Part shown: one piece after another, positions 1 through 7,273 of the stretch | Numbering within the stretch: position 1 is the first letter of the stretch | How the letters are laid out: each line of letters opens with the position of its first letter | From: Bacteroidales bacterium | Lineage (GTDB): Bacteria; Bacteroidota; Bacteroidia; Bacteroidales; Prolixibacteraceae | Assembly: GCA_012719495.1 (NCBI GenBank) | Contig: JAAYAG010000130.1 | Span: 1-34,004 of the forward strand | Length of the DNA stretch: 34,004 nt | Reading direction: 5' to 3' | Program-made: the position numbers and the translations under genes | Notes under the pieces: model-generated | The model's database searches: none | The model's input: the letters and a program-made list of their open reading frames with translations, nothing else | What the model was told of the DNA's origin: nothing

Positions 1-32
1 CCGACTAATTTTTTATTCGTATTTTCGCTCAT
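1..32 (-). CDS. Possible 5' end of a gene running off the left edge
   Basis: On the minus strand an ATG at 32-30 opens a frame reading MSENTNKKLV before the window ends. Upstream of it (59-66, minus) is TATCTTTA, one base from the Bacteroidota -7 consensus TAnnTTTG. Ten codons are too few to identify anything. The Ser/Glu/Asn/Lys-rich start looks like a normal cytosolic N-terminus, but this could be chance. Confidence 0.25.
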   Translation of the reverse strand, partial: MSENTNKKLV

Positions 33-67
33 ACTGTATAAATTGCTAGTTTACACAGTAAAGATAC

Positions 68-95
68 AGGTTGGTCGGCTTCGGTTGGCCAACCT
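68..95. terminator. Hairpin, possible terminator
   Basis: AGGTTGG (68-74) pairs with CCAACCT (89-95), followed by TTT. Inside it, GGTTGGCCAACC (83-94) is itself a perfect palindrome, so two foldings compete. The T-tract is short, so termination is uncertain; a protein-binding site is an alternative. Confidence 0.3.
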
Positions 96-320
96 TTTAT
101 CCTAAAAACTTTTGTCGGTTACTAATGTTAAAAAAAATCGATTTTTCTACAATTTAGAGTAAAGATAAAGTTTAATTGTTTTATGTCTGATTTTGTTTTA
201 AAAAGACAAATCAATAAATCTTTACCCTCCCCAATTTCTTTCTAAAAGTAGTTAATCAGAGTTTTTTTTTGAGACTGTATTGTTTGGATCTTTAATGCCG
301 GCAACCTCATTCGAAAGTGT

Positions 321-328
321 TACATTTG
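321..328 (+). promoter_or_regulatory. Candidate -7 promoter element (TACATTTG)
   Basis: TACATTTG fits the Bacteroidota primary-sigma -7 consensus TAnnTTTG and lies 38 bases before the ATG at 367. No clear TTTG -33 box is seen at the expected distance, so this is only a candidate. Confidence 0.35.
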
Positions 329-366
329 TGATAATTACATAAAAAAACTACTTTAAAGTATTAGAA

Positions 367-1815
367 ATGGTTAAATATAGATCTGAAGGTGCTGAAATTA
401 AGGCGATTGATGAAAAGATTGCAATCATACACAAGCTTTCTCAGTACGATCCACTTTTTTTAATGATCAGGGAAAAATTTCAGGCTGAAGTTACTCATCA
501 TCTTACTTCGTTAAAATTGAAAAAGGAAAAGACAATTTCCGAAGTACTTAAAGAGGAAGATCCTGACATTGAAACTATGAGGCAGGCATATTTGTCGTAT
601 GGGAAAGAACTTGCTGTTACTCAGTTTATTTTCGATATTTTACCACAGAAGCTTTCTATAAAAAACATTCTTCTTCTGGCCGAAATACTGGTTGGTGAGA
701 CTTCTTTCAGACAAAAGGAAATATTTATCACTAACGTTAGTGGTAACCGGCAGTCTACACCTCAACCTTCTTCTATTGCCCCCGAAATGCAAAAACTGGT
801 AAGTTGGTACAATGAGGCAATAAAGTCGAAAGAACATCCTATTGCCGTTGCTTCGGTTTTGCATCATAAGCTTACGGTTATTCAGCCATTTGGAGATTGG
901 AACGGACGTATTGCCCGTTTGTTGCTGAATATTTCACTCATGCAGCTCGGATATCTTCCGGTACTTATCGCTGCCGATGAACGTCTTTCGTATTATGAAA
1001 AGCTGGAAAAGGCCGATAATGGTTCCATTGAACCTTTGATCACATTTATTGCCCAGCTCGAATTGAAAGCCTTGGATAGCTTTATGTTGAGTCCCGGATA
1101 TCTCTCAATTAAAGCGAAGTACGAAATGCAAAAGCAAATTGAGACGCTTGGCGATACCGAAAAATGTATTGTCCTTACCGAAGATAGCGCTACGGGAAAT
1201 TTAATGGGTATTTTGTTGGAATCGTCTGGTTTTAAGATGCAAGAAACCAATATTATTTCTTACGAAGGCTGTTCTAAAATTAGTTCGGCGAACTTGTTTT
1301 CTATTTTCGTGAAAGAGAAAATGCCCAATGTGAAAATTCTTGTTCATAGGGACCGTGATTATTTGACTGATGCAGAGATTGATGCCCAGCGTGAGACATT
1401 TAGCCGCATAGGGGTATACTTTTTTGTAACCAAAGGAACCGATATGGAAAGTTATTTTCTTAATTATCAGCATATTTCTTTTTGCCATCCTGAAATAAGC
1501 GAAACCGTTTCGGCAAGGTTGGTAAATGAAGCTATGGAAGAAGTTTTCCCTAAATCGGTCGATTATCTTCGCAAAAAAGAGTTCGGGGGGAGCAAACCCG
1601 AATCGTTCTCACATCTTAATCAGGCGATTGAGGTGATCGTGAGAAATTCGTTGCGTAGGTTTACCCATGGAAAAACAGCCTTGAGAATTTTAGAGAATAA
1701 GATTCAGGATGTTGTTAGAAGAAAATCTCAGTTGGAACAGCCTTCTCATTTTTTATCGGTGAAACAGTTGCGAAAAATTGCCGATTCAATTTGGGGCAAT
1801 CAGGAAATCATCTGA
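367..1815 (+). CDS. Fusion of degenerate Fic domain and OLD-like TOPRIM domain
   Basis: 482 residues. Residues ~1-240 follow the Fic fold: a flap-like segment (~115-125), a PQPSSIAPEMQ..W stretch, then the Fic loop at 173-184 reading QPFGDWNGRIAR. Canonical loops read HPFx[D/E]GNGRxxR, so the catalytic His is Gln (Q173) and the first Gly is Trp (W178), while N179, G180, R181 and R184 remain. The N-terminal inhibitory motif [S/T]xxxE[G/N] is not recognisable either. Residues ~260-375 resemble the TOPRIM domain of OLD-family nucleases: VLTED (269-273, Glu272), HRDRD (327-331, Asp329/Asp331) and DMESYFL (359-365). The metal-binding acids look intact. AMPylation activity is therefore doubtful, while metal-dependent nucleic acid cleavage is possible. 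No ATPase domain is fused to it. The gene stands alone, convergent with the next one. Function is inferred from motifs only; a defence or DNA-repair role is a guess. Confidence 0.8.
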   Translation: MVKYRSEGAEIKAIDEKIAIIHKLSQYDPLFLMIREKFQAEVTHHLTSLKLKKEKTISEVLKEEDPDIETMRQAYLSYGKELAVTQFIFDILPQKLSIKNILLLAEILVGETSFRQKEIFITNVSGNRQSTPQPSSIAPEMQKLVSWYNEAIKSKEHPIAVASVLHHKLTVIQPFGDWNGRIARLLLNISLMQLGYLPVLIAADERLSYYEKLEKADNGSIEPLITFIAQLELKALDSFMLSPGYLSIKAKYEMQKQIETLGDTEKCIVLTEDSATGNLMGILLESSGFKMQETNIISYEGCSKISSANLFSIFVKEKMPNVKILVHRDRDYLTDAEIDAQRETFSRIGVYFFVTKGTDMESYFLNYQHISFCHPEISETVSARLVNEAMEEVFPKSVDYLRKKEFGGSKPESFSHLNQAIEVIVRNSLRRFTHGKTALRILENKIQDVVRRKSQLEQPSHFLSVKQLRKIADSIWGNQEII

Positions 1816-1869
1816 TTTAAGAAATGATCTTCTTTTTGCGAATGACTTATAGACATGATTGTCCTTCTT

Positions 1870-2457
1870 TTATTTACTTTTGGAAGGGTTCCTCTTTAAA
1901 TATTCGGCAGCAATTTCCAATTCGCCGTACCATTCTTCCCCGTATTTCCTGATTAAGGGTTCTTTAAGAAATTTGTAAAGGGGTAATTTGTGTTTTTTCC
2001 CACATTCTTTTCCCGACAGGCATATTTTAAGCTCTTGATAGTTAATGGCATCAAAGTCGTCGTATTCAGTTATCCGAATTGGGAAGAGATGGCACGAAAC
2101 GGGTTTTCGGAATGGAATTTCATTGTTGAAGTAGGCTTTTTCAATCGCACATTTTGTTATGCTATCGTCGTCGATAAATGTGTAGGCACATTCTTTATTA
2201 TTGATTAGTGGGGTAACCAATTCTCCATCGTTGTCAGTCACCGATGTGCCAACGGTTTCAACCACAGTTCTGTATTCGGGTGAAATATATTTTTCGAAAA
2301 CAGAGTAGTAGGTTTCAATTTCTATGGCTTCTTCTTGGGTAAGAGGAGCCCCCGAGTCGCCTTCTATGCAACAAGCTCCTTTACAATGTTGAAGGTCGCA
2401 AAGAAATTCACCCTCGAAGATGTCGAAACTTATTATGGTTTTGCCTATTTGAATCAT
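1870..2457 (-). CDS. DUF3109 family cysteine-rich protein
   Basis: 195 residues from the ATG at 2457. A TTG ten codons upstream (2487) keeps the frame open, but family members start with MIQI-type sequence exactly at this ATG. The protein matches the Bacteroidota DUF3109 family: an N-terminal cluster C20-x4-C25-x3-C29-C30 followed by EGDSGAPL, then NNKEC (Cys90), KC (103), ISCHLFPIRI-like (PVSCHLFPIRI, Cys122), and Cys146/Cys152. The cysteine pattern is like that of Fe/Zn-chelating CxxxCxxCC families, so a metal site is likely. No signal peptide, so cytosolic. Biochemical function is unknown. It is convergent with the Fic/TOPRIM gene (54-base gap) and has no partner gene. Confidence 0.92.
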   Translation of the reverse strand: MIQIGKTIISFDIFEGEFLCDLQHCKGACCIEGDSGAPLTQEEAIEIETYYSVFEKYISPEYRTVVETVGTSVTDNDGELVTPLINNKECAYTFIDDDSITKCAIEKAYFNNEIPFRKPVSCHLFPIRITEYDDFDAINYQELKICLSGKECGKKHKLPLYKFLKEPLIRKYGEEWYGELEIAAEYLKRNPSKSK

Positions 2458-2724
2458 AGCGCAAGGATACTTAAAAAGATTATACAATACAAAAATTTGC
2501 TAAGGCATAGAATAATTTGACGATCCTATTTACAAAATAAAAACAAAGTGTTAAATTGTAATTAATTTTTTACGAGCATATATAATAAAAAGAAATTCAG
2601 TGGGTAGTGAGTTTTGAGGGGAGGAGAATTGATTTTATTTATCTTTTAAGTGGAATTTTAAGCAGGAATGGAATATTTTTGATAAAAAGTTAAACAATAA
2701 TTATTACTTTCTTAAATTATAAGA

Positions 2725-3087
2725 ATGAGAAAACCTGAAATTATTCACTACAAGGGGAAAGAAGTCATTTATATTGACCTTTCAAACTTAAAAAGTAAAG
2801 ATGAAATCATCCAATTAGAGAAACAAGCTTCTGAAATGATTAGAAGCCGTCCGGTTAAATCGGTTTATACGTTGACGAACATGGAAGGGATGTTCTTCAA
2901 TAACGACATTAAAAGTTTCTTTGAGGATGCAGTGAAGCACAATGCTCCTTTTGTTTGTTGTGGGGCAGTTATTGGCCTTTCAGGGCTTATAACCATTTTT
3001 TACAATGCATTTTTGAAAATTACCGGTCGTAACATTAAGTCTTTTAGAACTAGAGATGAGGCTCTCGAGTATTTGGCAGTGAATTAG
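2725..3087 (+). CDS. SpoIIAA/STAS-like small protein
   Basis: 120 residues, start ATG after an AT-rich leader. The pattern of short beta strand, helix and VKSVYTLTNMEG strand, followed by a helix (FFEDAVKH), a buried strand (FVCCGAVIGLSG) and a C-terminal RTRDEALEYLA helix, matches the SpoIIAA-like/STAS fold proteins common in Bacteroidota and Chlorobi. These are usually small stand-alone cytosolic proteins of unknown role. No phosphorylatable Ser of the anti-sigma antagonist type can be assigned with confidence. Single-gene unit; it ends before a strong bidirectional terminator shared with gpmI. Confidence 0.75.
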   Translation: MRKPEIIHYKGKEVIYIDLSNLKSKDEIIQLEKQASEMIRSRPVKSVYTLTNMEGMFFNNDIKSFFEDAVKHNAPFVCCGAVIGLSGLITIFYNAFLKITGRNIKSFRTRDEALEYLAVN

Positions 3088-3136
3088 TCAGAATTATTGT
3101 TTGTTCAAAACCATTGTGGACGACTGGTTTTATTAC

Positions 3137-3173
3137 AAAAAAAACTCCGACAAATTATTTGTCGGAGTTTTTT
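3137..3173. terminator. Bidirectional intrinsic terminator
   Basis: A run of eight A, then CTCCGACAAA (3145-3154), a TTA loop, TTTGTCGGAG (3158-3167) and six T. The A and T runs flank a perfect 10-bp stem, so it can stop transcription of the STAS-like gene (+) and of gpmI (-), which converge here. Confidence 0.88.
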
Positions 3174-3190
3174 GATTTGTAACATATGGC

Positions 3191-4720
3191 TTAGGAAATC
3201 AATACCTTACCTGTCATGCTTTCAGGAACCTTTAATCCCATAATTGATAACAGGGTAGGGGCAACATCGGCCAAGACGCCATCTGAAATTTTTCCATTTT
3301 TGCGGTCGGTAACCCAAATGCAAGGTACAGGGTTAAGCGAGTGAGCCGTGTTTGGAGACCCGTCTTCGTTTACTGCGTTGTCTGCATTTCCATGGTCGGC
3401 GATAATTAGGATGTCATATCCACCTTCTTTGGCAGCAGTAACAACATCTTTCACGCATTCGTCGACAGCAACAACTGCTTTATAAATGGCTTCGTATACT
3501 CCGGTATGGCCAACCATGTCGCCATTGGCAAAGTTGAGACAAACAAAATCAGCTGTTTGGTTTTTCAATTCAGGCACAATGGCATCGCGTATATCATAAG
3601 CACTCATTTCGGGCTTGAGGTCATAGGTAGCCACTTTCGGAGAAGGGCATAAAATCCTTTTCTCACCCGGGAATTCTTTTTCCTGACCTCCCGAGAAGAA
3701 GAATGTTACGTGTGCATATTTTTCTGTTTCTGCAATTCTGATTTGTTTTAACCCTTCGTTCGATATTACTTCTCCTATGGTGTTGGTTACATTGTCTTTG
3801 CCAAAAATCACATTGATTCCTTTGAAGTCGGCTTTGTATTCGGTAAGGGTGTACCATTCTAAATTTTGGGTTTTCATGCCAAATTCAGGAAGGTCTTGCT
3901 GAGTGAATGCAATAGTAGCTTGACGCAAGCGGTCGGTTCTGAAATTGAAGCAAAGTACTACATCGCCTTCTTCGAAGGTAGCAAGAGGGTTGCCCAATTC
4001 GTCAACCATAACAATGGGTTTCATGAATTCGTCGGTTGTTCCTTCATTGTAAAAATTCTTTACAGTTTCGAGTAAATTCGACGATTTTTCACCTTTCCCG
4101 CTCAGCCACAGATCGTAGGCTAATTTCATTCGGTCCCAGTTTTTATCGCGGTCCATACCGTAGTAACGGCCAATTAGCGAGGCAAAGCGGGCATTTGTAC
4201 TTTTAATAGCTTCAAGATCACTTTCGAGGAAGCCATAGCCCGAGCGGGGATCAGTATCACGGCCATCAGTAAGGCCATGAATGAAAATATCTTTTAGTCC
4301 CATTTCGGTGGCAATTTGGCAAAGTGCAACCATGTGGGTGCTGAGGGCGTGCACCCCTCCAGGGCCAATAAGCCCAATCAAATGAATTTTCTTGTTGTTG
4401 TCTTTTGCGTAATTGTAAGCTTTCAGAATCTGAGGATGGCTCCATAACGATTTGTCTTTTATGGCACGGGTAATGCGAACCATATCTTGATATAAAACCC
4501 TTCCGGCGCCCAAATTTAGGTGCCCAACTTCTGAGTTTCCCATTTGCCCGTCGGGCAGCCCTACATATTCACCGCTTGCAAGAAGCTTTGAGTGTGGGTA
4601 TTCGTTTAACAGTGTGTCGATAAAAGGTGTTGGTGCAGTAGAAATTATATCAGATTTGCTTCCATTACCAATTCCCCATCCGTCAAGGATCATCAACATT
4701 GCCTTCTTATTGTCAGCCAT
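3191..4720 (-). CDS. gpmI: 2,3-bisphosphoglycerate-independent phosphoglycerate mutase
   Basis: 509 residues, the usual length of this Mn-dependent glycolytic enzyme, which interconverts 3- and 2-phosphoglycerate through a phosphoserine. Visible marks: LDGWGIG at 12-18 (Asp13 metal ligand), MGNSEVGHLNLGAGR with nucleophile Ser63, DGRDTDP (substrate loop), FNFRTDR, and near the C-terminus ADHGNADN plus NTAHSLNPVP with metal-binding His residues. All catalytic segments look intact. ATG at 4720. A TACTTTTG -7 element lies 36 bases upstream. Monocistronic, ending at the bidirectional terminator 3137-3173. Confidence 0.98.
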   Translation of the reverse strand: MADNKKAMLMILDGWGIGNGSKSDIISTAPTPFIDTLLNEYPHSKLLASGEYVGLPDGQMGNSEVGHLNLGAGRVLYQDMVRITRAIKDKSLWSHPQILKAYNYAKDNNKKIHLIGLIGPGGVHALSTHMVALCQIATEMGLKDIFIHGLTDGRDTDPRSGYGFLESDLEAIKSTNARFASLIGRYYGMDRDKNWDRMKLAYDLWLSGKGEKSSNLLETVKNFYNEGTTDEFMKPIVMVDELGNPLATFEEGDVVLCFNFRTDRLRQATIAFTQQDLPEFGMKTQNLEWYTLTEYKADFKGINVIFGKDNVTNTIGEVISNEGLKQIRIAETEKYAHVTFFFSGGQEKEFPGEKRILCPSPKVATYDLKPEMSAYDIRDAIVPELKNQTADFVCLNFANGDMVGHTGVYEAIYKAVVAVDECVKDVVTAAKEGGYDILIIADHGNADNAVNEDGSPNTAHSLNPVPCIWVTDRKNGKISDGVLADVAPTLLSIMGLKVPESMTGKVLIS

Positions 4721-5041
4721 AAAGTATTTATTTTATTGTATGTTATAATGCTTTGCAAAAGTATCAGTTTTAATACAACAACCATCGACCCAACTTTGAT
4801 TTCAGAAAATTGTTAATTGTGGCTTAAATTCACCCAATTATAGCTGGTTGTGCTTGCCGGAGCAAAAATAATCAGAAAAAAAAACATTCATTTTTTAATA
4901 TCCTTGCGTAGGTTTATAAAAGTTTTGTATTTTGCCCGCATAAAAACAAGCAAAACTGCAAAGTTGATACTCATGTTTTTTTACTCTAACACAGAGTATT
5001 GTTTGATTAATTTGAGCGTATAACCTTATAAACCTTTTGCA
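4721..5041. other. Divergent intergenic region gpmI / acidic-tail gene
   Basis: No gene seen; the open frames here are AT-rich and read against neither family nor codon pattern. Contains the gpmI -7 box (4756-4763) and, for the plus-strand gene, a weaker candidate promoter: TTG at 4904-4906 and TATTTTGC at 4928-4935 with a 21-base spacer, which would leave a leader of about 100 bases. Confidence 0.5.
4756..4763 (-). promoter_or_regulatory. Candidate -7 promoter element of gpmI (TACTTTTG)
   Basis: On the minus strand TACTTTTG fits TAnnTTTG and gives a leader of about 30 bases before the gpmI ATG. No clear -33 TTTG was found. Confidence 0.45.
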
Positions 5042-5455
5042 ATGAATAGTATTAAACCACGGGTAATTAAAGATTACGATAAGCTGCCTTTGGAGATACA
5101 GGAACAAATAAAACTGGAATATCCTTTTGGGTTTAGCGATAACTTAATTCGCTTTACAAATAAAGACGGCCTTATCGTGAGTGCTTTGCCATTCGAAACC
5201 GAAGATAAGTATTATATGGTAAGGATGACCGTTGGCGAAGCCATCAAAATTGTTGAAGACGACGACGATTTCGATGATGATGGTATCCTTAAAGAAGGAA
5301 TCAAAGAGGAGTATGCCAATAAATATGGCGAAGAACTCGAAGGTATGGAAGTGTCAGAGGAAGAAGATTCGGGATATGATGACGATTACGATGACGATGA
5401 TTACGACGACGACGATGCTGATGAAGAGGTCGCCGACGATGATGACGAAGATTAA
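5042..5455 (+). CDS. Small conserved protein with poly-acidic C-terminal tail
   Basis: 137 residues. The first ~70 residues form a compact conserved head (KPRVIKDYDKLP, then YPFGFSDNLIRFTN, then SALPFETEDKYYMVRMT), followed by a tail from residue 72 that is almost all Asp/Glu (for example positions 113-137). Proteins with this head and a shorter acidic tail are common and uncharacterised in Bacteroidales. No signal peptide or membrane segment, so cytosolic. Such tails often mimic nucleic acid or bind basic partners or divalent cations; that is inference. It ends in a good intrinsic terminator, so it is separate from the thioredoxin pair that follows. Confidence 0.85.
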   Translation: MNSIKPRVIKDYDKLPLEIQEQIKLEYPFGFSDNLIRFTNKDGLIVSALPFETEDKYYMVRMTVGEAIKIVEDDDDFDDDGILKEGIKEEYANKYGEELEGMEVSEEEDSGYDDDYDDDDYDDDDADEEVADDDDED

Positions 5456-5478
5456 TCCCGAATAACCGGGATTTTTTT
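5454..5478 (+). terminator. Intrinsic terminator after the acidic-tail gene
   Basis: AATCCCG (5454-5460), loop AATAAC, CGGGATT (5467-5473), then a T run to 5478. The stem starts inside the stop codon. Confidence 0.75.
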
Positions 5479-5525
5479 GTTCCTGCTTTGTGACTTTTGT
5501 TACCGGCTGAAGAGGTATGTGTGTG

Positions 5526-5533
5526 TATTTTTG
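5526..5533 (+). promoter_or_regulatory. Candidate -7 promoter element of the thioredoxin pair (TATTTTTG)
   Basis: TATTTTTG fits TAnnTTTG, 22 bases before the ATG at 5556. A TTTG at 5496-5499 lies 26 bases upstream, a little farther than the usual -33 spacing. Confidence 0.5.
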
Positions 5534-5555
5534 TTGAAATTTTAATTCAATAAAA

Positions 5556-5900
5556 ATGTTACACACAAGTTTAGAACATATCATTTCAAAAGTCGACTTC
5601 GGAAAAATTATTTCAGAGAACGAAAACGTGATGGTTTGCTGCGGCCGCATGGGGCCAATGTGCATTCCTGTTTATGCTGCTATGACAGAATTGAAAGAGG
5701 AATACAAAAATGTACGGTTTGCAGATTTTGAATTCGATAATCCTGAGGCAGCTGTGATTCGTGACGCTCCTGAAGCCATAGGTTTTATGGGCTTGCCCTT
5801 TACTTTTTACTACAAAAACGGGAAAGCAGTTGCCGCTACCAGTAGCATTCAATCGAAAGATCAAATTGCTGCTATTCTTGACAAACATTTTACTGCTTAA
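5556..5900 (+). CDS. Cytosolic thioredoxin-fold protein with CX6C site
   Basis: 114 residues, thioredoxin-like in length and layout: N-terminal helix, strand VMVCC, active-site helix, strand VRFADFEFDNP, the cis-Pro region GLPFTFYYKNGK, and a final helix. In place of CGPC the active site reads CCGRMGPMC (Cys28, Cys29, Cys36), so the redox pair, if any, is separated by six residues. MGLPF supplies the cis-Pro. No signal peptide. The next gene, 20 bases downstream, is an exported thioredoxin; the two are very likely co-transcribed. Similar CCGRMGPMC proteins occur beside thioredoxins in other anaerobes as I recall. Substrate unknown. Confidence 0.85.
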   Translation: MLHTSLEHIISKVDFGKIISENENVMVCCGRMGPMCIPVYAAMTELKEEYKNVRFADFEFDNPEAAVIRDAPEAIGFMGLPFTFYYKNGKAVAATSSIQSKDQIAAILDKHFTA

Positions 5901-5920
5901 TTACTTAACTCAAAATTGTT

Positions 5921-6409
5921 ATGAAATCGTTTAAAATTGTTCCGCTTATTGTTTTGTTCTCTCTTTTGGTGTCAATGTTATATGCTGTTGATAATCAGAA
6001 AAACAATTCATCTTCGAGCGCTTCGGAGGTAGTGGTCAAAAATATTACCAAATCCGATTTTCTTAAATTGGTTATGAACTATGAGAAAAACACAAAGGAA
6101 TGGAAATTTGAAGGTACAAAGCCTTGTATTATTGATTTCTATGCCGATTGGTGTGGGCCATGCCGAATAACATCTCCTATTCTAGAAGAATTGGCCGCCG
6201 AATACAAAGGGAAAATCGACATCTATAAAGTCAATGTAGATAAGGAACGAGAGCTTGCACAGGTTTTTGGAATTTCGGGAATCCCGGCCTTCTTGTATTG
6301 TCCGCTCAACGGAAAACCGTCAATGACTTCGGGCATTGCAAAAGATAAGGAGCAAACCAAGAAAATGTTTATCGACAATATTGAATCAATACTGTTAAAA
6401 TCGAAATAA
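5921..6409 (+). CDS. Exported thioredoxin (WCGPC)
   Basis: 162 residues. A signal peptide or anchor (MKSFK followed by a hydrophobic stretch to ~22, YA-V junction), a Ser/Asn-rich linker (25-36), then a full thioredoxin domain with FYADWCGPC (Cys78, Cys81), IDIYKVNVDKE, and the cis-Pro loop GIPAF. It should act in the periplasm as a thiol-disulfide reductase or isomerase. It follows the CX6C protein by 20 bases, so a functional pair is likely, although they sit on opposite sides of the membrane. No electron-feeding partner such as DsbD/CcdA is in the window. Ends at the terminator 6434-6474. Confidence 0.93.
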   Translation: MKSFKIVPLIVLFSLLVSMLYAVDNQKNNSSSSASEVVVKNITKSDFLKLVMNYEKNTKEWKFEGTKPCIIDFYADWCGPCRITSPILEELAAEYKGKIDIYKVNVDKERELAQVFGISGIPAFLYCPLNGKPSMTSGIAKDKEQTKKMFIDNIESILLKSK

Positions 6410-6433
6410 GCTTTTATTTTAATTTTGGCAACA

Positions 6434-6474
6434 ATGCAACGCTGAAGGTTTTTTCCCTTCGGCGTTGCATTTTT
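6434..6474 (+). terminator. Intrinsic terminator of the thioredoxin operon
   Basis: ATGCAACGC (6434-6442) pairs with GCGTTGCAT (6462-6470); the stem continues inward with TGAAGG / CCTTC. It is followed by a short T run. Confidence 0.85.
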
Positions 6475-6486
6475 AGTGTTTATCAC

Positions 6487-6535
6487 ACATCTGTTATTTC
6501 GTTTCGGATTCTCGGTTGCATTTAATAACAGATGT
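6487..6535. repeat. 12-bp inverted repeat upstream of mntP
   Basis: ACATCTGTTATT (6487-6498) and AATAACAGATGT (6524-6535) are perfect complements around a 25-base loop. A second stem follows: AACCTTT (6553-6559) with AAAGGTT (6580-6586), then a T6 run at about 6591. It could be an operator, a processing signal or a leader structure. Confidence 0.5.
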
Positions 6536-6667
6536 AATTATAAATCAGTCCGAACCTTTTAATGAGTTTTTCTTGAGTGAAAGGTTACGCTTTTTTGTGG
6601 CAAATTGTATCGAAATGTTTTGCAAATTGCGAGCTCAAATTTTCATCAGATGAAACCATGCATAGAT

Positions 6668-6675
6668 TAGTTTTG
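6668..6675 (+). promoter_or_regulatory. Candidate -7 promoter element of mntP (TAGTTTTG)
   Basis: TAGTTTTG fits TAnnTTTG, 33 bases upstream of the mntP ATG. If real, transcription starts after the hairpins at 6487-6586, which would then not be part of the mRNA. Confidence 0.4.
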
Positions 6676-6700
6676 GTTTTGGGATTTTTAAACAGAAATT

Positions 6701-7267
6701 ATGGGATTTCTTAGCTTAATTTTTTTGGCTATCGGGTTATCAGTCGATTCGTTTGCAGCATCGGTTTGCAGCGGATTATCGTTATGTCGCAAGCATTTGA
6801 AGATTAGGCAGGCGCTGAAGATAAGCCTTACACTAGCTGTGTTTCAGGGGGCAATGCCAGCGTTGGGTTGGTGGCTAGGTTCGGCCTTCAAAGGGTATAT
6901 CGAAAGAGCCGATCATTGGATTGCCCTTGCTCTACTTAGTGTTCTTGGAATAAGAATGATATTTGAAAGTCGCGTTCCGTTAAAAGAACGGAAAGTTAAA
7001 AATCCTACATCAATGAAGGCCATTATCCCTATGGCTATTGGAACCAGTATAGATGCATTGGCTGTCGGGATTAGCTTGTCTTTCTTTGTACATGAAATTC
7101 TTTTTCCATCATTGCTGATTGGTGCGGTTACTTTAATTTTTTCCCTTGGGGGTATCTACATGGGACGAAAAGCAGGTATCCGTCTTGCCGGAAAAGCTGA
7201 AATTGCTGGTGGTTTAATTTTAATTTTAATTGGTGTGAAAATTTTCGCCGAACATATGTTCTTTTAG
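6701..7267 (+). CDS. mntP: Manganese efflux pump MntP
   Basis: 188 residues, six membrane segments, the normal size for MntP (DUF204). It exports Mn2+ across the inner membrane. The two half-repeats carry the conserved acids GLSVDSFAAS (Asp16) and GTSIDALAVG (Asp118), at the same numbers as in the E. coli protein, plus the paired Gly-rich helices. Start ATG at 6701. No yybP-ykoY manganese riboswitch could be recognised upstream; only two plain hairpins lie there. It converges with the histidine kinase gene with a 6-base gap. Confidence 0.95.
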   Translation: MGFLSLIFLAIGLSVDSFAASVCSGLSLCRKHLKIRQALKISLTLAVFQGAMPALGWWLGSAFKGYIERADHWIALALLSVLGIRMIFESRVPLKERKVKNPTSMKAIIPMAIGTSIDALAVGISLSFFVHEILFPSLLIGAVTLIFSLGGIYMGRKAGIRLAGKAEIAGGLILILIGVKIFAEHMFF

Positions 7268-7273
7268 TCCACT

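Larger units (their letters stand above)
1..366. other. AT-rich intergenic region before the Fic/TOPRIM gene
   Basis: No convincing complete gene. It holds the hairpin at 68-95, the small palindrome AAAAATCGATTTTT near 133-146, long T and A runs, and a candidate -7 box at 321-328. It probably separates divergent transcription units: the possible minus-strand gene at 1-32 and the plus-strand gene at 367. Confidence 0.5.

Noticed and set aside
2458-2487. TTG start extending the DUF3109 protein by 10 residues
   Set aside because: Family members begin at the ATG (MIQI...), which is the first ATG in the frame.
4895-5107. 70-codon minus-strand open frame over the acidic-tail gene start
   Set aside because: Overlaps the real gene's 5' end antisense and reads AT-rich leader sequence.
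5354-5665. 103-codon minus-strand open frame with a long Ile/Val run
   Set aside because: The run is the antisense of the GAT/GAC Asp codons of the acidic tail.
6475-6700. yybP-ykoY manganese riboswitch upstream of mntP
   Set aside because: Conserved loop sequences were not found; only simple inverted repeats.
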